A stretch of 5,692 nucleotides of DNA from JAJKIV01 sp036274195 (GCA_036274195.1 DASUGD010000170.1:1-5692), one strand, 5' to 3'. Shown: positions 1-5,525, counted from the first letter of the stretch. Numbers and translations: made by a program. Notes: generated from the letters alone by a model not told the origin.

Positions 1-163
1 GACCCCACCCCAGGGCACTTCCGATCAGGCCGCCAATGAACGCGCCGAGGATGCCGAGTACGACCGTGACGATGCAGCCCGACGGGTCACGACCTGGCAC
101 CAGGAATTTTGCGAGTGATCCTGCAACGAGACCGAGCAGGACCCAGTAGAGCCAGAGCGGCAA
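1..163 (-). CDS. GlsB/YeaQ/YmgE family membrane protein, partial
   Basis: The 54 visible residues are the N-terminal part of a small inner-membrane protein; the C-terminus lies beyond the window edge. It begins LPLWLYWVLLGLVAG, a hydrophobic helix, followed by the family loop PGRDPSG (residues 23-29) and a glycine-rich second helix (CIVTVVLGILGAFIGG). This matches the family often annotated as transglycosylase-associated protein (PF04226), whose biochemical role is not established; some members are stress-induced. A TAA stop lies in frame three codons upstream (175-173), so the TTG at 163-161 is the first possible start, with an AAGGGGGA purine stretch just before it acting as a plausible ribosome binding site. 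It lies 69 nt downstream of a paralogue on the same strand. Family assignment is firm; the TTG start is likely; function is unknown. Confidence 0.85.
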   Translation of the reverse strand, partial: MPLWLYWVLLGLVAGSLAKFLVPGRDPSGCIVTVVLGILGAFIGGLIGSALGWG

Positions 164-185
164 CCGTCCCCCTTACAACGCGGAG

Positions 186-214
186 CCCCGGGCGCCCTGT
201 GGAGGTGCCCGGGG
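186..214 (-). terminator. GC-rich hairpin between the two tandem GlsB-like genes
   Basis: CCCCGGGC (186-193) pairs perfectly with GCCCGGGG (207-214), and inner G-T, C-G and C-G pairs (194-196 with 204-206) extend the stem to 11 bp around a 7-nt loop. It sits 19 nt after the stop of the upstream minus-strand gene and about 20 nt before the TTG of the next. There is no T-rich tract on either side, so it is not a canonical intrinsic terminator. It could be a pause or attenuation element, or an mRNA-stabilising stem that uncouples expression of the two paralogues. Confidence 0.4.
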
Positions 215-232
215 TGTTCCGCGCGCCGTGCG

Positions 233-496
233 TCAGACCGTGGAGCGAGTTCTCGTAGTCAGGCGATAGATCCAAAGTAGCAGCATCGCGCCGACGACAG
301 CCAGGATGATGCTCCAGAGCGAGAAGCCGTTCAGTCCGGACCCGGTGATCAGGTTGCCGAGAAAACCACCGAGGAACGCGCCGACGATACCGATCAACAT
401 CGTGACGATGATCCCGCCAGGGTCACGGCCCGGCATCAGTGCCTTCGCGATCGCCCCTGCCACCAGTCCAAGCACGATCCAAGCGAGAATGGTCAT
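233..496 (-). CDS. GlsB/YeaQ/YmgE family small membrane protein
   Basis: An 87-residue integral membrane protein, the usual length for the family. Three hydrophobic segments are visible: residues 2-20, 29-51 (glycine-rich, with GIVGAFLGGFLG) and 58-77. The first two are joined by the signature loop PGRDPGG (22-28). A short basic tail (RLTTRTRSTV) ends the protein, presumably on the cytoplasmic side. The ATG at 496-494 is preferred over a longer frame starting at 526 because GGAGG lies 7 nt upstream of it. The family (PF04226) is annotated as transglycosylase-associated, but no enzyme activity is established; members are linked to envelope stress in several bacteria. It is followed by a paralogue on the same strand, likely a tandem duplication, and is divergent from the ABC exporter gene. 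Confidence 0.93.
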   Translation of the reverse strand: MTILAWIVLGLVAGAIAKALMPGRDPGGIIVTMLIGIVGAFLGGFLGNLITGSGLNGFSLWSIILAVVGAMLLLWIYRLTTRTRSTV

Positions 497-501
497 ATCT
501 A

Positions 502-509
502 CTCCTCCC
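502..509 (-). promoter_or_regulatory. Strong ribosome binding site of the GlsB-like gene
   Basis: On the minus strand the sequence reads GGGAGGAG followed by TAGAT and then ATG, giving a near-consensus Shine-Dalgarno GGAGG with a 7-nt spacer. It decides the start of the 87-residue protein. It is the best ribosome binding site in the window and contrasts with the ABC exporter and HD genes, where repeats occupy the equivalent position. Confidence 0.85.
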
Positions 510-557
510 GAGGGGTGGGTTTGCACGGTTCAGGTAAAGCAACCCGCATACCACGAG

Positions 558-570
558 ACGGCTCAGCCGT
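558..570. promoter_or_regulatory. 13-bp palindrome, candidate operator
   Basis: ACGGCT (558-563) and AGCCGT (565-570) are perfect inverted arms around a single central C. It lies in the divergent intergenic region, 62 nt upstream of the GlsB-like start and on the far side of the repeats from the ABC exporter gene. With a 1-nt centre it cannot form a hairpin of the usual kind, so a dimeric regulator site is more plausible than an RNA structure. No recognisable -35/-10 pair supports this, so it is a guess from symmetry and position. Confidence 0.3.
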
Positions 571-579
571 GAGGGAACC

Positions 580-607
580 GAGGACTGAGGACTGAGGACT
601 GAGAACT
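580..607 (+). repeat. Heptamer array (GAGGACT)x4
   Basis: Three perfect GAGGACT units (580-586, 587-593, 594-600) are followed by a fourth with one change (GAGAACT, 601-607). It is intergenic, between the divergent GlsB-like and ABC exporter genes. Read on the plus strand the array contains in-frame TGA; on the minus strand (AGTCCTC) it has no stop. It abuts the inverted-repeat element at 614-669. Confidence 0.9.
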
Positions 608-613
608 GGCAAC

Positions 614-669
614 CGGGAACGGGGAACCGAGGCTCCACGCGGCGCCCGGTTCCTGGTTCCCCGTTCCCG
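614..669. repeat. Dispersed inverted-repeat element, copy 1 (intergenic)
   Basis: The arm CGGGAACGGGGAACC (614-628) is perfectly complementary to GGTTCCCCGTTCCCG (655-669), 15 of 15 bases, around a 26-nt centre containing GAGGCTCC. Each arm consists of two heptamers (CGGGAAC, GGGGAAC). Further related heptamers follow the right arm: ATTCCCC (671-677), ATTCCCG (678-684) and ATTTCCG (685-691). A second copy with the same arms, and the same TTCC(T/C)GGTTCCCCGTTCCC right side, lies inside the ABC exporter gene at 1767-1826. This makes it a small dispersed palindromic element, comparable in form to REP/BIME-type repeats but built of 7-bp units. Confidence 0.85.
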
Positions 670-714
670 AATTCCCCATTCCCGATTTCCGACGTCTATG
701 CTTCGTTCCGGCCG

Positions 715-749
715 AGTCGCCAGTCGCCAGTCGCCAGTCGCCAGTCGCC
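715..749 (+). repeat. Heptamer array (AGTCGCC)x5 abutting the ABC exporter start
   Basis: Five perfect tandem AGTCGCC units occupy 715-749, and the likely TTG start of the ABC exporter follows 3 nt later. The array therefore fills the place where a Shine-Dalgarno sequence would be expected, and none is visible. Neither strand of this heptamer contains a stop codon in any frame (repeat peptide QSPVASR or ATGDWRL). Copy-number change would alter the leader length in 7-nt steps. Confidence 0.95.
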
Positions 750-752
750 CCT

Positions 753-2618
753 TTGACCGCGCCCGACGTTCACGAAGAAGAAGCGTTAGGAAAAGCGTAC
801 GATGGCCGCCTCATGAGGCGGCTGCTTCGCTACGCCCGACCGTACCGCGCCCTGGTGATCGGCTCGCTCGTGCTCCTCATCGCGGACGGAGCGCTCCAGC
901 TCGTGGGGCCGGCGTTGACGCAGCGCGTCATCGACATCGCGATTCCGCGCGGCGACACGCGACTCGCCGTCACGAGCGCACTGCTCTTCGCGGCGACACT
1001 CGTCTTCCAGTTCGTGTTCACGTACGGCGAGACGATGCTGACCAGCCTCCTGGGCCAGCGGGTCATGCGCGATCTCCGCATCGAGATCTTCGCGCACCTG
1101 CAGCGACTCTCGATCGGATTCTTCGACCGCAATCCGGTCGGACGTCTCGTGACGCGCGTGACGTCGGACGTGGAGTCGCTGAACGAGCTGTTCACGGCCG
1201 GCGTCGTCGCAGGGATCGGCGACCTGTTCACGCTCCTCGCCATCAGCGTGGCGATGCTCATCGTCGACTGGCGGCTGGCGCTGGCGGCGTTCGCGGTCAT
1301 CCCCGGCGTCCTGATTGCGTCGAACGTGTTTCGCATACGCGTGCGCGAGTCCTATCGCGCGATCCGAACGCGGCTCGCCCGAATCAACGCGTTTCTTCAG
1401 GAGCGCATCTCGGGCGTTCGCGTGGTGCAGCTGTTCGGTCGCGAGGCAGCGGAAGCACGGCGTTTCGACGCGCTCAACCGCGACCACCTCGACGCACACC
1501 TCAAGTCGATCACGATCTACGCGCTCTACTTTCCGGTGATCGAGGTGCTGACCACGGCCGCCATGGCGACGGTAATCGTCGCGGGCTCGTCTCGAGTGCG
1601 CGCGGCGTCCATTACCGTCGGGACAGTCGCGGCCTTCCTGCAGCTCGTGCGGCGGTTCTATCAGCCGCTGCAGGATCTTTCGGACAAGTACAACACCCTC
1701 CAGCAGGCGATGGCGTCTTCCGAGAGAGTGTTTCGATTACTGGATACCGAGCGGGAACCGGGAACAGGGAACGGGGAGCCGTACCTCCGAGGAGCCTCCG
1801 TGCACAGTTCCCGGTTCCCCGTTCCCAACCGCACCGGCGTGACAATCACCTTCGATGATGTCTGGTTCGCCTACGACCTGGCCCATCTTGCCAGAGGCGA
1901 TGCGACGCCGTCGGAGCCCGAGTGGGTGCTCAAGGGCGTGAGCTTCGAGGCTCGGCCTGGCGAAACGCTCGCGCTGGTGGGCCACACGGGCGCCGGGAAG
2001 ACGACGATCGTCAGTCTCCTGCTGCGCTTCTACGATCCGCAGCGCGGGCGCATTCTGCTGAACGGCACAGATATCCGCGAGATCCCGGTGGACGAGCTTC
2101 GCGGACTGATCGGGTACGTACAGCAGGACATCTTCTTGTTCGCCGGCGACATAGCGTCGAACATCCGGCTCTCGTCTGCGTTGACGGATGCGGACGTCGA
2201 GCGTGCCGCGCGCCGCGTCGGCGCGGATCGCGTCATTGCGCGGCTCCCCGGTCGTTACCGGTACGAGCTCGGCGAGCGTGGCGCGTCGGTGAGCGTGGGC
2301 GAGCGCCAGCTATTGTCGTTCGCACGCGCGATTGCGGCGGATCCGGCGCTCCTCGTCCTCGATGAAGCCACCAGTGCCGTCGACAGCGAGATCGAGGCGG
2401 CGATTCAGCAGGCGCTCGAGGTGCTGATGCGCGGCCGGACGACGATCGCGATCGCCCACCGACTGAGCACGATCGTGAGCGCGAACGAGATCCTCGTCCT
2501 GCATCACGGGGAAGTCCGGGAACGCGGGACGCACCGCGAGCTCCTCGCGCACGGTGGGCTTTACCAGCGTCTCTATCGCCTCCAGCAGGGTGAGATAGCG
2601 GCCACCGCACGGGCGTGA
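753..2618 (+). CDS. ABC-type exporter half-transporter (permease fused to ATPase)
   Basis: A 621-residue half-transporter: six hydrophobic segments in residues about 33-306, then a nucleotide-binding domain from about 363. ATPase motifs are complete: A-loop Y374 (WFAY), Walker A GHTGAGKTT (410-418), Q-loop QQ (457-458), the exporter-type X-loop GERG (507-510), signature SVSVGERQ (512-519, a variant of LSGGQ), Walker B LLVLDE with catalytic E538, D-loop SAVD and switch H569. It resembles MsbA/LmrA-like and YheH-type lipid or drug exporters; the substrate cannot be told. The TTG at 753 is chosen because HEEEALGKAYD...LMRRLLRY near the N-terminus looks like the conserved start of this subfamily; the ATG at 813 is the alternative. 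No ribosome binding site is seen; an AGTCGCC array lies there. The linker, residues 334-359, is encoded by an inverted-repeat element. Many relatives pair with a second half-transporter, and none is adjacent here. Confidence 0.93.
   Translation: MTAPDVHEEEALGKAYDGRLMRRLLRYARPYRALVIGSLVLLIADGALQLVGPALTQRVIDIAIPRGDTRLAVTSALLFAATLVFQFVFTYGETMLTSLLGQRVMRDLRIEIFAHLQRLSIGFFDRNPVGRLVTRVTSDVESLNELFTAGVVAGIGDLFTLLAISVAMLIVDWRLALAAFAVIPGVLIASNVFRIRVRESYRAIRTRLARINAFLQERISGVRVVQLFGREAAEARRFDALNRDHLDAHLKSITIYALYFPVIEVLTTAAMATVIVAGSSRVRAASITVGTVAAFLQLVRRFYQPLQDLSDKYNTLQQAMASSERVFRLLDTEREPGTGNGEPYLRGASVHSSRFPVPNRTGVTITFDDVWFAYDLAHLARGDATPSEPEWVLKGVSFEARPGETLALVGHTGAGKTTIVSLLLRFYDPQRGRILLNGTDIREIPVDELRGLIGYVQQDIFLFAGDIASNIRLSSALTDADVERAARRVGADRVIARLPGRYRYELGERGASVSVGERQLLSFARAIAADPALLVLDEATSAVDSEIEAAIQQALEVLMRGRTTIAIAHRLSTIVSANEILVLHHGEVRERGTHRELLAHGGLYQRLYRLQQGEIAATARA
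1752..1827. repeat. Dispersed inverted-repeat element, copy 2, inside the ABC exporter gene
   Basis: Four heptamers run on the plus strand (CGGGAAC at 1752 and 1759, AGGGAAC at 1766, GGGGAGC at 1773), then about 27 nt, then three in the opposite sense (GTTCCCG at 1807, GTTCCCC at 1814, GTTCCCA at 1821). The arms GGGAACGGGGAGCCG (1767-1781) and CGGTTCCCCGTTCCC (1812-1826) pair in 14 of 15 positions. The element matches the intergenic copy at 614-669. It is translated in frame as residues 334-359, in the flexible linker between RLLDTE and the ATPase domain, and introduces no stop. Confidence 0.85.
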
Positions 2619-2775
2619 ACTGGACTGCCCGGATCCGGCGGTCGCTGCGAGGCAACTGCTTGCCAGCCATGAGGGTCGCCCGTAGTTTCCGCCTGCAACC
2701 CGTGGAGGCGAGGCCGTCTCAACGCGCTTTCCATTTCCCCTTTGGCTTCGCGCATCGAACACCGTCCGACCCGGC

Positions 2776-3228
2776 ATGGTTCACATTCGGCTTGACGACA
2801 ATTGCCTCGAGCTGAGCATGGGTTGGGAATGTCCCACGACCGGCGGGAATCCCGCAGTGGTCTCTACGGAGGCACCGACGCTCGCCACGCTCGAGGTCGT
2901 GGCCGCGGGCGACTCCAGGAAGCTGAGCGATAGCCTACGCGCGCCGCTGGCATGCATCGGGCATGGGCATCACAGCAACGTGGTCGCCGCCGATGACCGC
3001 GACTCCGGCTCACGGGCGGGGATTCACCGTCGAGAGTCGGGCTGGTTCGATGGAGACATGGGGTCGACGAATGGAATCTGTCTCGCTGGAGAACGCAGTC
3101 CGGGCGACCGAGCTCTGAATCCCGACACAGCCGTGCGCTTTCGCGGCGCGAAGGTGATATTCCGGTCCGAGCCGGAATTCGTGGATGCTGATGGTGCGAC
3201 CGGCCTTCTCGTCAAACAGGATTGCTAG
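2776..3228 (+). CDS. Divergent FHA-domain protein
   Basis: A 150-residue protein whose C-terminal two thirds (residues about 37-131) follow the forkhead-associated fold, which normally binds phosphothreonine. Visible landmarks are a IGxG-type strand (IGHG, 61-64), SNVV (67-70), DSGSRA (76-81), GWF (89-91), DMGSTNG (94-100), AGER (104-107) and the terminal strand VRFRGAKVIFRSE. Two hallmark residues differ: the Arg after IG is His63, and the His of the SxxH motif is Arg80; Ser77 and Asn99 remain. The first 36 residues match nothing I recognise. Third-position GC appears lower than in the next gene, which with the lost residues suggests relaxed selection. The ATG at 2776 has no clear ribosome binding site. 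The TAG stop overlaps the GTG start of the phosphatase, so the two are translationally coupled and probably belong to one Ser/Thr phospho-signalling module. Confidence 0.8.
   Translation: MVHIRLDDNCLELSMGWECPTTGGNPAVVSTEAPTLATLEVVAAGDSRKLSDSLRAPLACIGHGHHSNVVAADDRDSGSRAGIHRRESGWFDGDMGSTNGICLAGERSPGDRALNPDTAVRFRGAKVIFRSEPEFVDADGATGLLVKQDC
3217..3221 (+). promoter_or_regulatory. Ribosome binding site of the PP2C gene, inside the FHA gene
   Basis: CAGGA lies 6 nt before the GTG at 3228 and within the last codons of the FHA gene. It supports GTG 3228 over the in-frame TTG at 3222, which would sit directly against this sequence with no spacer. The TAGTG stop-start overlap suggests translational coupling with the FHA gene. 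Confidence 0.65.
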
Positions 3229-4019
3229 TGAACCTATACGTCGCCGCCCGCTCGGATGTGGGCATGATCCGCGCTGGTAACGAAGACAGCTTCTTCGCTG
3301 AAGCGAACGACAAGCGAGGGCTGTTCATCGTCGCTGACGGCATGGGCGGTCACGCGGCGGGCGAGGTCGCGAGCGAGATGGCGGTCCAGATCATCTCGCG
3401 CGAGCTGGCGGGGATCACGGAGCTGAACGGCGACAGCGTCGCGGCGAAGGTGGCGGAGGCAGTCAAGAAGGCGAACTCCAAGATCTACGAGCGCACGATC
3501 ACCGAGGTGGACAAGCAGGGCATGGGCACGACGGCCTCGGTGCTCATCGTCACGGGCTCGCGCTACCTCATTGGACAGGTCGGCGACTCTCGCGTCTATC
3601 TGCTGCGTGACGGGAAGCTTCGGCAGCTCACGAAGGACCACTCCTACGTCCAGGAGCAGGTGGACGCAGGATTCCTGACGCCGGAGCAGGCGCGCTATCA
3701 CCCATACTCCAACGTGATCACGCGGTGCGTTGGCGCGAGCGACAACGTCGAGCCGGACACGTACCACGGCGAAGTGAAGACGGGTGACGTGTACCTCGTG
3801 GCCAGCGACGGGCTGACGGGCATGGTCGACGATCGCCGGCTGCAGCAGCTCCTCTTTTCGCGCGCGACGCCCGGCCGCGTTGTCGACGCGCTCATCTCCG
3901 AAGCGAACGGCCGCGGTGGGCTGGACAACATCACCGCGATCGTGGTGCAGGTGACCGCCACCGAAGGAAACAATGGCGCGGACACCACCACGACGGCGGA
4001 GACGCCCATTGCTCGCTGA
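3228..4019 (+). CDS. PP2C-family Ser/Thr protein phosphatase (PrpC/Stp1-like)
   Basis: A 263-residue metal-dependent phosphatase that would remove phosphate from Ser/Thr residues of proteins, usually opposing a Hanks-type kinase. The conserved motifs are all present in order: SDVGxxRxGNEDSF (9-22, with metal ligand D20), VADGMGGHAAGE (35-46, D37), GMGTTASVLIV (98-108), VGDSRVYLLRDGKL (118-131), TKDHSYVQEQVDAG, VITRCVG, VASDGL (191-196, D194) and GGLDNITAIVV (230-240, D233). There is no signal peptide or membrane segment, so it is a cytoplasmic, single-domain enzyme of typical bacterial size. A short Thr-rich tail (residues 249-263) follows the catalytic core. GTG 3228 is chosen for its ribosome binding site and its 1-nt overlap with the FHA stop. 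No kinase gene is present in the window. Confidence 0.96.
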   Translation: MNLYVAARSDVGMIRAGNEDSFFAEANDKRGLFIVADGMGGHAAGEVASEMAVQIISRELAGITELNGDSVAAKVAEAVKKANSKIYERTITEVDKQGMGTTASVLIVTGSRYLIGQVGDSRVYLLRDGKLRQLTKDHSYVQEQVDAGFLTPEQARYHPYSNVITRCVGASDNVEPDTYHGEVKTGDVYLVASDGLTGMVDDRRLQQLLFSRATPGRVVDALISEANGRGGLDNITAIVVQVTATEGNNGADTTTTAETPIAR

Positions 4020-4024
4020 TTCGG

Positions 4025-4219
4025 GTGGCTGACGAAACAGTCGGCGCACTCGCGGAGCTCTACCTCGGCAACATTCTGTACGCGCTGGAGCTCGCGGCGA
4101 TGTCGCTGGAATCGCAGGGCAAAGGCGAGGACGCCGCGTTTTACCGCGGGATCGCGCGAAAATTGGCCGAGGCGCACGGGAAGGCTCGGGAATCGGGAAT
4201 CGGGAATCGGGAATCGTAG
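4025..4219 (+). CDS. Small helical protein of unknown function
   Basis: A 64-residue frame starting at GTG, 5 nt after the phosphatase stop and probably cotranscribed with it. I do not recognise a family. Residues about 6-52 are Ala/Leu/Glu-rich and look wholly alpha-helical (GALAELYLGNILYALELAAM, then a polar turn, then FYRGIARKLAEAHGKAR), without a membrane segment or cysteines. GC-rich third positions up to the repeat support real coding. The last ten residues (ESGIGNRES) are encoded by the GGGAATC heptamer array, so the ancestral C-terminus was probably near residue 54. No convincing ribosome binding site is visible; translation may be coupled to the upstream gene. It could be an adaptor for the phosphatase, but that rests on position only. 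Confidence 0.68.
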   Translation: MADETVGALAELYLGNILYALELAAMSLESQGKGEDAAFYRGIARKLAEAHGKARESGIGNRES

Positions 4220-4297
4220 AACCGTCGGGATGCCAACTCGCGCTAGGCGCGGCGTCCGGAGGGATTCCGATTCCCGATTCCCGATTCCCGATTCCCG
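4187..4297. terminator. Perfect 30-bp inverted repeat between convergent genes
   Basis: Bases 4187-4216, made of four GGGAATC units plus a flanking base each side, are exactly complementary to 4268-4297, with 51 nt between. The gap holds both stop codons (TAG at 4217-4219 on plus; TAG at 4245-4243 on minus) and a small stem CGCGC/GCGCG (4239-4243/4247-4251). Transcripts from either side would fold into a long stem, so bidirectional termination or 3'-end protection is plausible. No T-tract follows, so a Rho-independent mechanism is not assured. Confidence 0.55.
4188..4215 (+). repeat. Heptamer array (GGGAATC)x4, left arm
   Basis: Four perfect GGGAATC units, directly followed by G and the TAG stop of the small protein. 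Translated, it gives the RESGIGN-type tail. Because 7 is not divisible by 3, all three frames read the same cyclic peptide, and none has a stop. Confidence 0.97.
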
Positions 4298-5514
4298 ATA
4301 GCGACCAGTCGCTCGATCAGTTCCCCGCGCGGTATGTCGATTCGGCGGACCGCGAACACGCGCAGCCAGCGCGCGGATTGGTACAGCTGCTCCGACAGCA
4401 CGGGCAGATTGATCGCGCCCTCGAGGCCTGCCGTCGTCAAGCGGCGCACCTCGCCCGATCGCCTAACGACCGGCAGGTCGAGACCGAGCATCTGGGTCTT
4501 CGCGGGGAAGTCGAGCAGCAGCTCGCCGGGTGACAGCCCGAGCTCCGTTGCCAACCGGTTCTCCGTCTCGGTCGTGAGCGCCCGGTCGTCGGCGATCCAC
4601 TCGAGTGCCTCGCCGCTGAGCTCCGCCGCCGGGCACTCGAGCACGCGCTTGTAGAGCCGTCGCTCGCGAAGCGCCGACAACAGCGGGCCCTGGCCACGCC
4701 GGGCCAGCCGATGCAGTAGCCCCTCGTCGTCGAACGTGCTCAGCGCCCGAGCGTCCACGTCCCCGGCAGCGAGGGCCTCATCGACCAGCCGCTTGTACAT
4801 CGCGGTCGCGCTTCGCACCGCGTGGTGCCAGTAGACGTTTCGGTACATCTGATACTTCGCGAACAGGAGGGACTCGAGCGCGGACAGTCCCTTCTCGAGC
4901 ACGCCGATCACGCGGCGGCTCGCGGCCGGCTCGTCGACGAGCACGAGCGAATTCAAGAGACGGTCGACATCGATCTCGCCGTATGGAACGCCGCACATGA
5001 GCGCGTCCCGCTTGAGGTACTCGATCTTGTCGAGATCGAGCGATCCCGACACGAGCCCCTGCAGCGGCGAGTCGCTCGTTCCGCGGATGAGCGCGAGCAC
5101 GCGCTCCGGCGCGCCCGTGCCGAGCATCGAGGTCAGCATGTCCGCCACCGGGCCGGCGAGCACGAGCGGCGCCGCCACCTCCTCGTGGTGAAGCGCGCCG
5201 ATCTCCTCGAGCGCGTGCGAGAACGGGTAGTGGCCGACGTCGTGCAGGAGCGCCGCCGCCTGCGTGATCGCGCGCTCCTCGAGCGGCACACCTCCCAGCT
5301 CGCCGCGCTCCTCGAGCAGCGCGATGGTGATCCGGGCCAGATGATACGCGCCCAGCGCGTGCTCGAAGCGGGTGTGCGTGGCACCCGGGTAGACGAGGTA
5401 CGCCAGCCCGAGCTGCCTAACGTATCTGAGGCGCTGGAAAACGGGCGTGTCGACGAGCTGCAAGGCCAGCGCGTCGACACGAATGTTGTTCCAGAGGGGA
5501 TCTCGAATGATCAC
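4243..5514 (-). CDS. HD-domain phosphohydrolase, SAMHD1/dNTPase-like
   Basis: A 423-residue cytoplasmic protein of the COG1078-type HD superfamily, whose characterised members hydrolyse dNTPs to deoxynucleosides and triphosphate. The metal ligands are complete: H52 (RFEHALG), H91-D92 (LLHDVGH) and D162 (LDLDKIEYLKRD). Residues equivalent to the SAMHD1 substrate pocket are also visible: Q34-L35 in RQLG, R49, H95 and H100 in HDVGHYPFSH, K163, Y166 and D170. At the position of SAMHD1 R366 there seems to be K220, and W229 in place of Q375. The remainder (about 240-400) is a helical region without recognisable motifs. The start is GTG at 5514-5512, giving IIRDPLWNNI as in relatives; no ribosome binding site is visible because a heptamer leader lies upstream. 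The final ~17 residues (AIGNRESGIGNRNPSGRRA) come from the GATTCCC array. It converges on the PP2C cluster. Substrate is inferred, not shown. Confidence 0.9.
   Translation of the reverse strand: MIIRDPLWNNIRVDALALQLVDTPVFQRLRYVRQLGLAYLVYPGATHTRFEHALGAYHLARITIALLEERGELGGVPLEERAITQAAALLHDVGHYPFSHALEEIGALHHEEVAAPLVLAGPVADMLTSMLGTGAPERVLALIRGTSDSPLQGLVSGSLDLDKIEYLKRDALMCGVPYGEIDVDRLLNSLVLVDEPAASRRVIGVLEKGLSALESLLFAKYQMYRNVYWHHAVRSATAMYKRLVDEALAAGDVDARALSTFDDEGLLHRLARRGQGPLLSALRERRLYKRVLECPAAELSGEALEWIADDRALTTETENRLATELGLSPGELLLDFPAKTQMLGLDLPVVRRSGEVRRLTTAGLEGAINLPVLSEQLYQSARWLRVFAVRRIDIPRGELIERLVAIGNRESGIGNRNPSGRRA
4263..4299 (-). repeat. Heptamer array (GATTCCC)x4, right arm
   Basis: One shortened unit (GATTCC, 4263-4268) is followed by four perfect GATTCCC units (4269-4296) and a partial GAT. 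Read on the minus strand it is the same GGGAATC heptamer as the left arm and encodes the C-terminal tail of the HD protein. Confidence 0.97.
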
Positions 5515-5525
5515 GACGGAACGGC

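Noticed and set aside
497..600. Promoter of the GlsB-like gene with TTGCTT as -35
   Set aside because: Only three of six bases match a sigma-70 -35 box and no convincing -10 follows at normal spacing.
698..1858. Long plus-strand open frame of 386 codons overlapping the ABC exporter
   Set aside because: Arg/Pro/His-rich shadow of the exporter in another frame with no recognisable domain; its N-terminus is just the translated heptamer array.
2615..2815. Short frame starting at GTGA overlapping the exporter stop
   Set aside because: Tempting stop-start overlap, but the 66-residue product is low-complexity, has no domain, and overlaps the FHA gene start.
3222..3227. TTG at 3222 as start of the phosphatase
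   Set aside because: It lies directly against the CAGGA sequence with no spacer; GTG at 3228 has correct spacing and the stop-start overlap.
3234..4049. Minus-strand frame of 271 codons opposite the phosphatase
   Set aside because: Antisense shadow, Arg/Val/Asp-rich with no motif, while the plus strand encodes a complete PP2C.
4187..4299. CRISPR array
   Set aside because: Units are 7 bp and contiguous with no unique spacers, and no cas gene is present.
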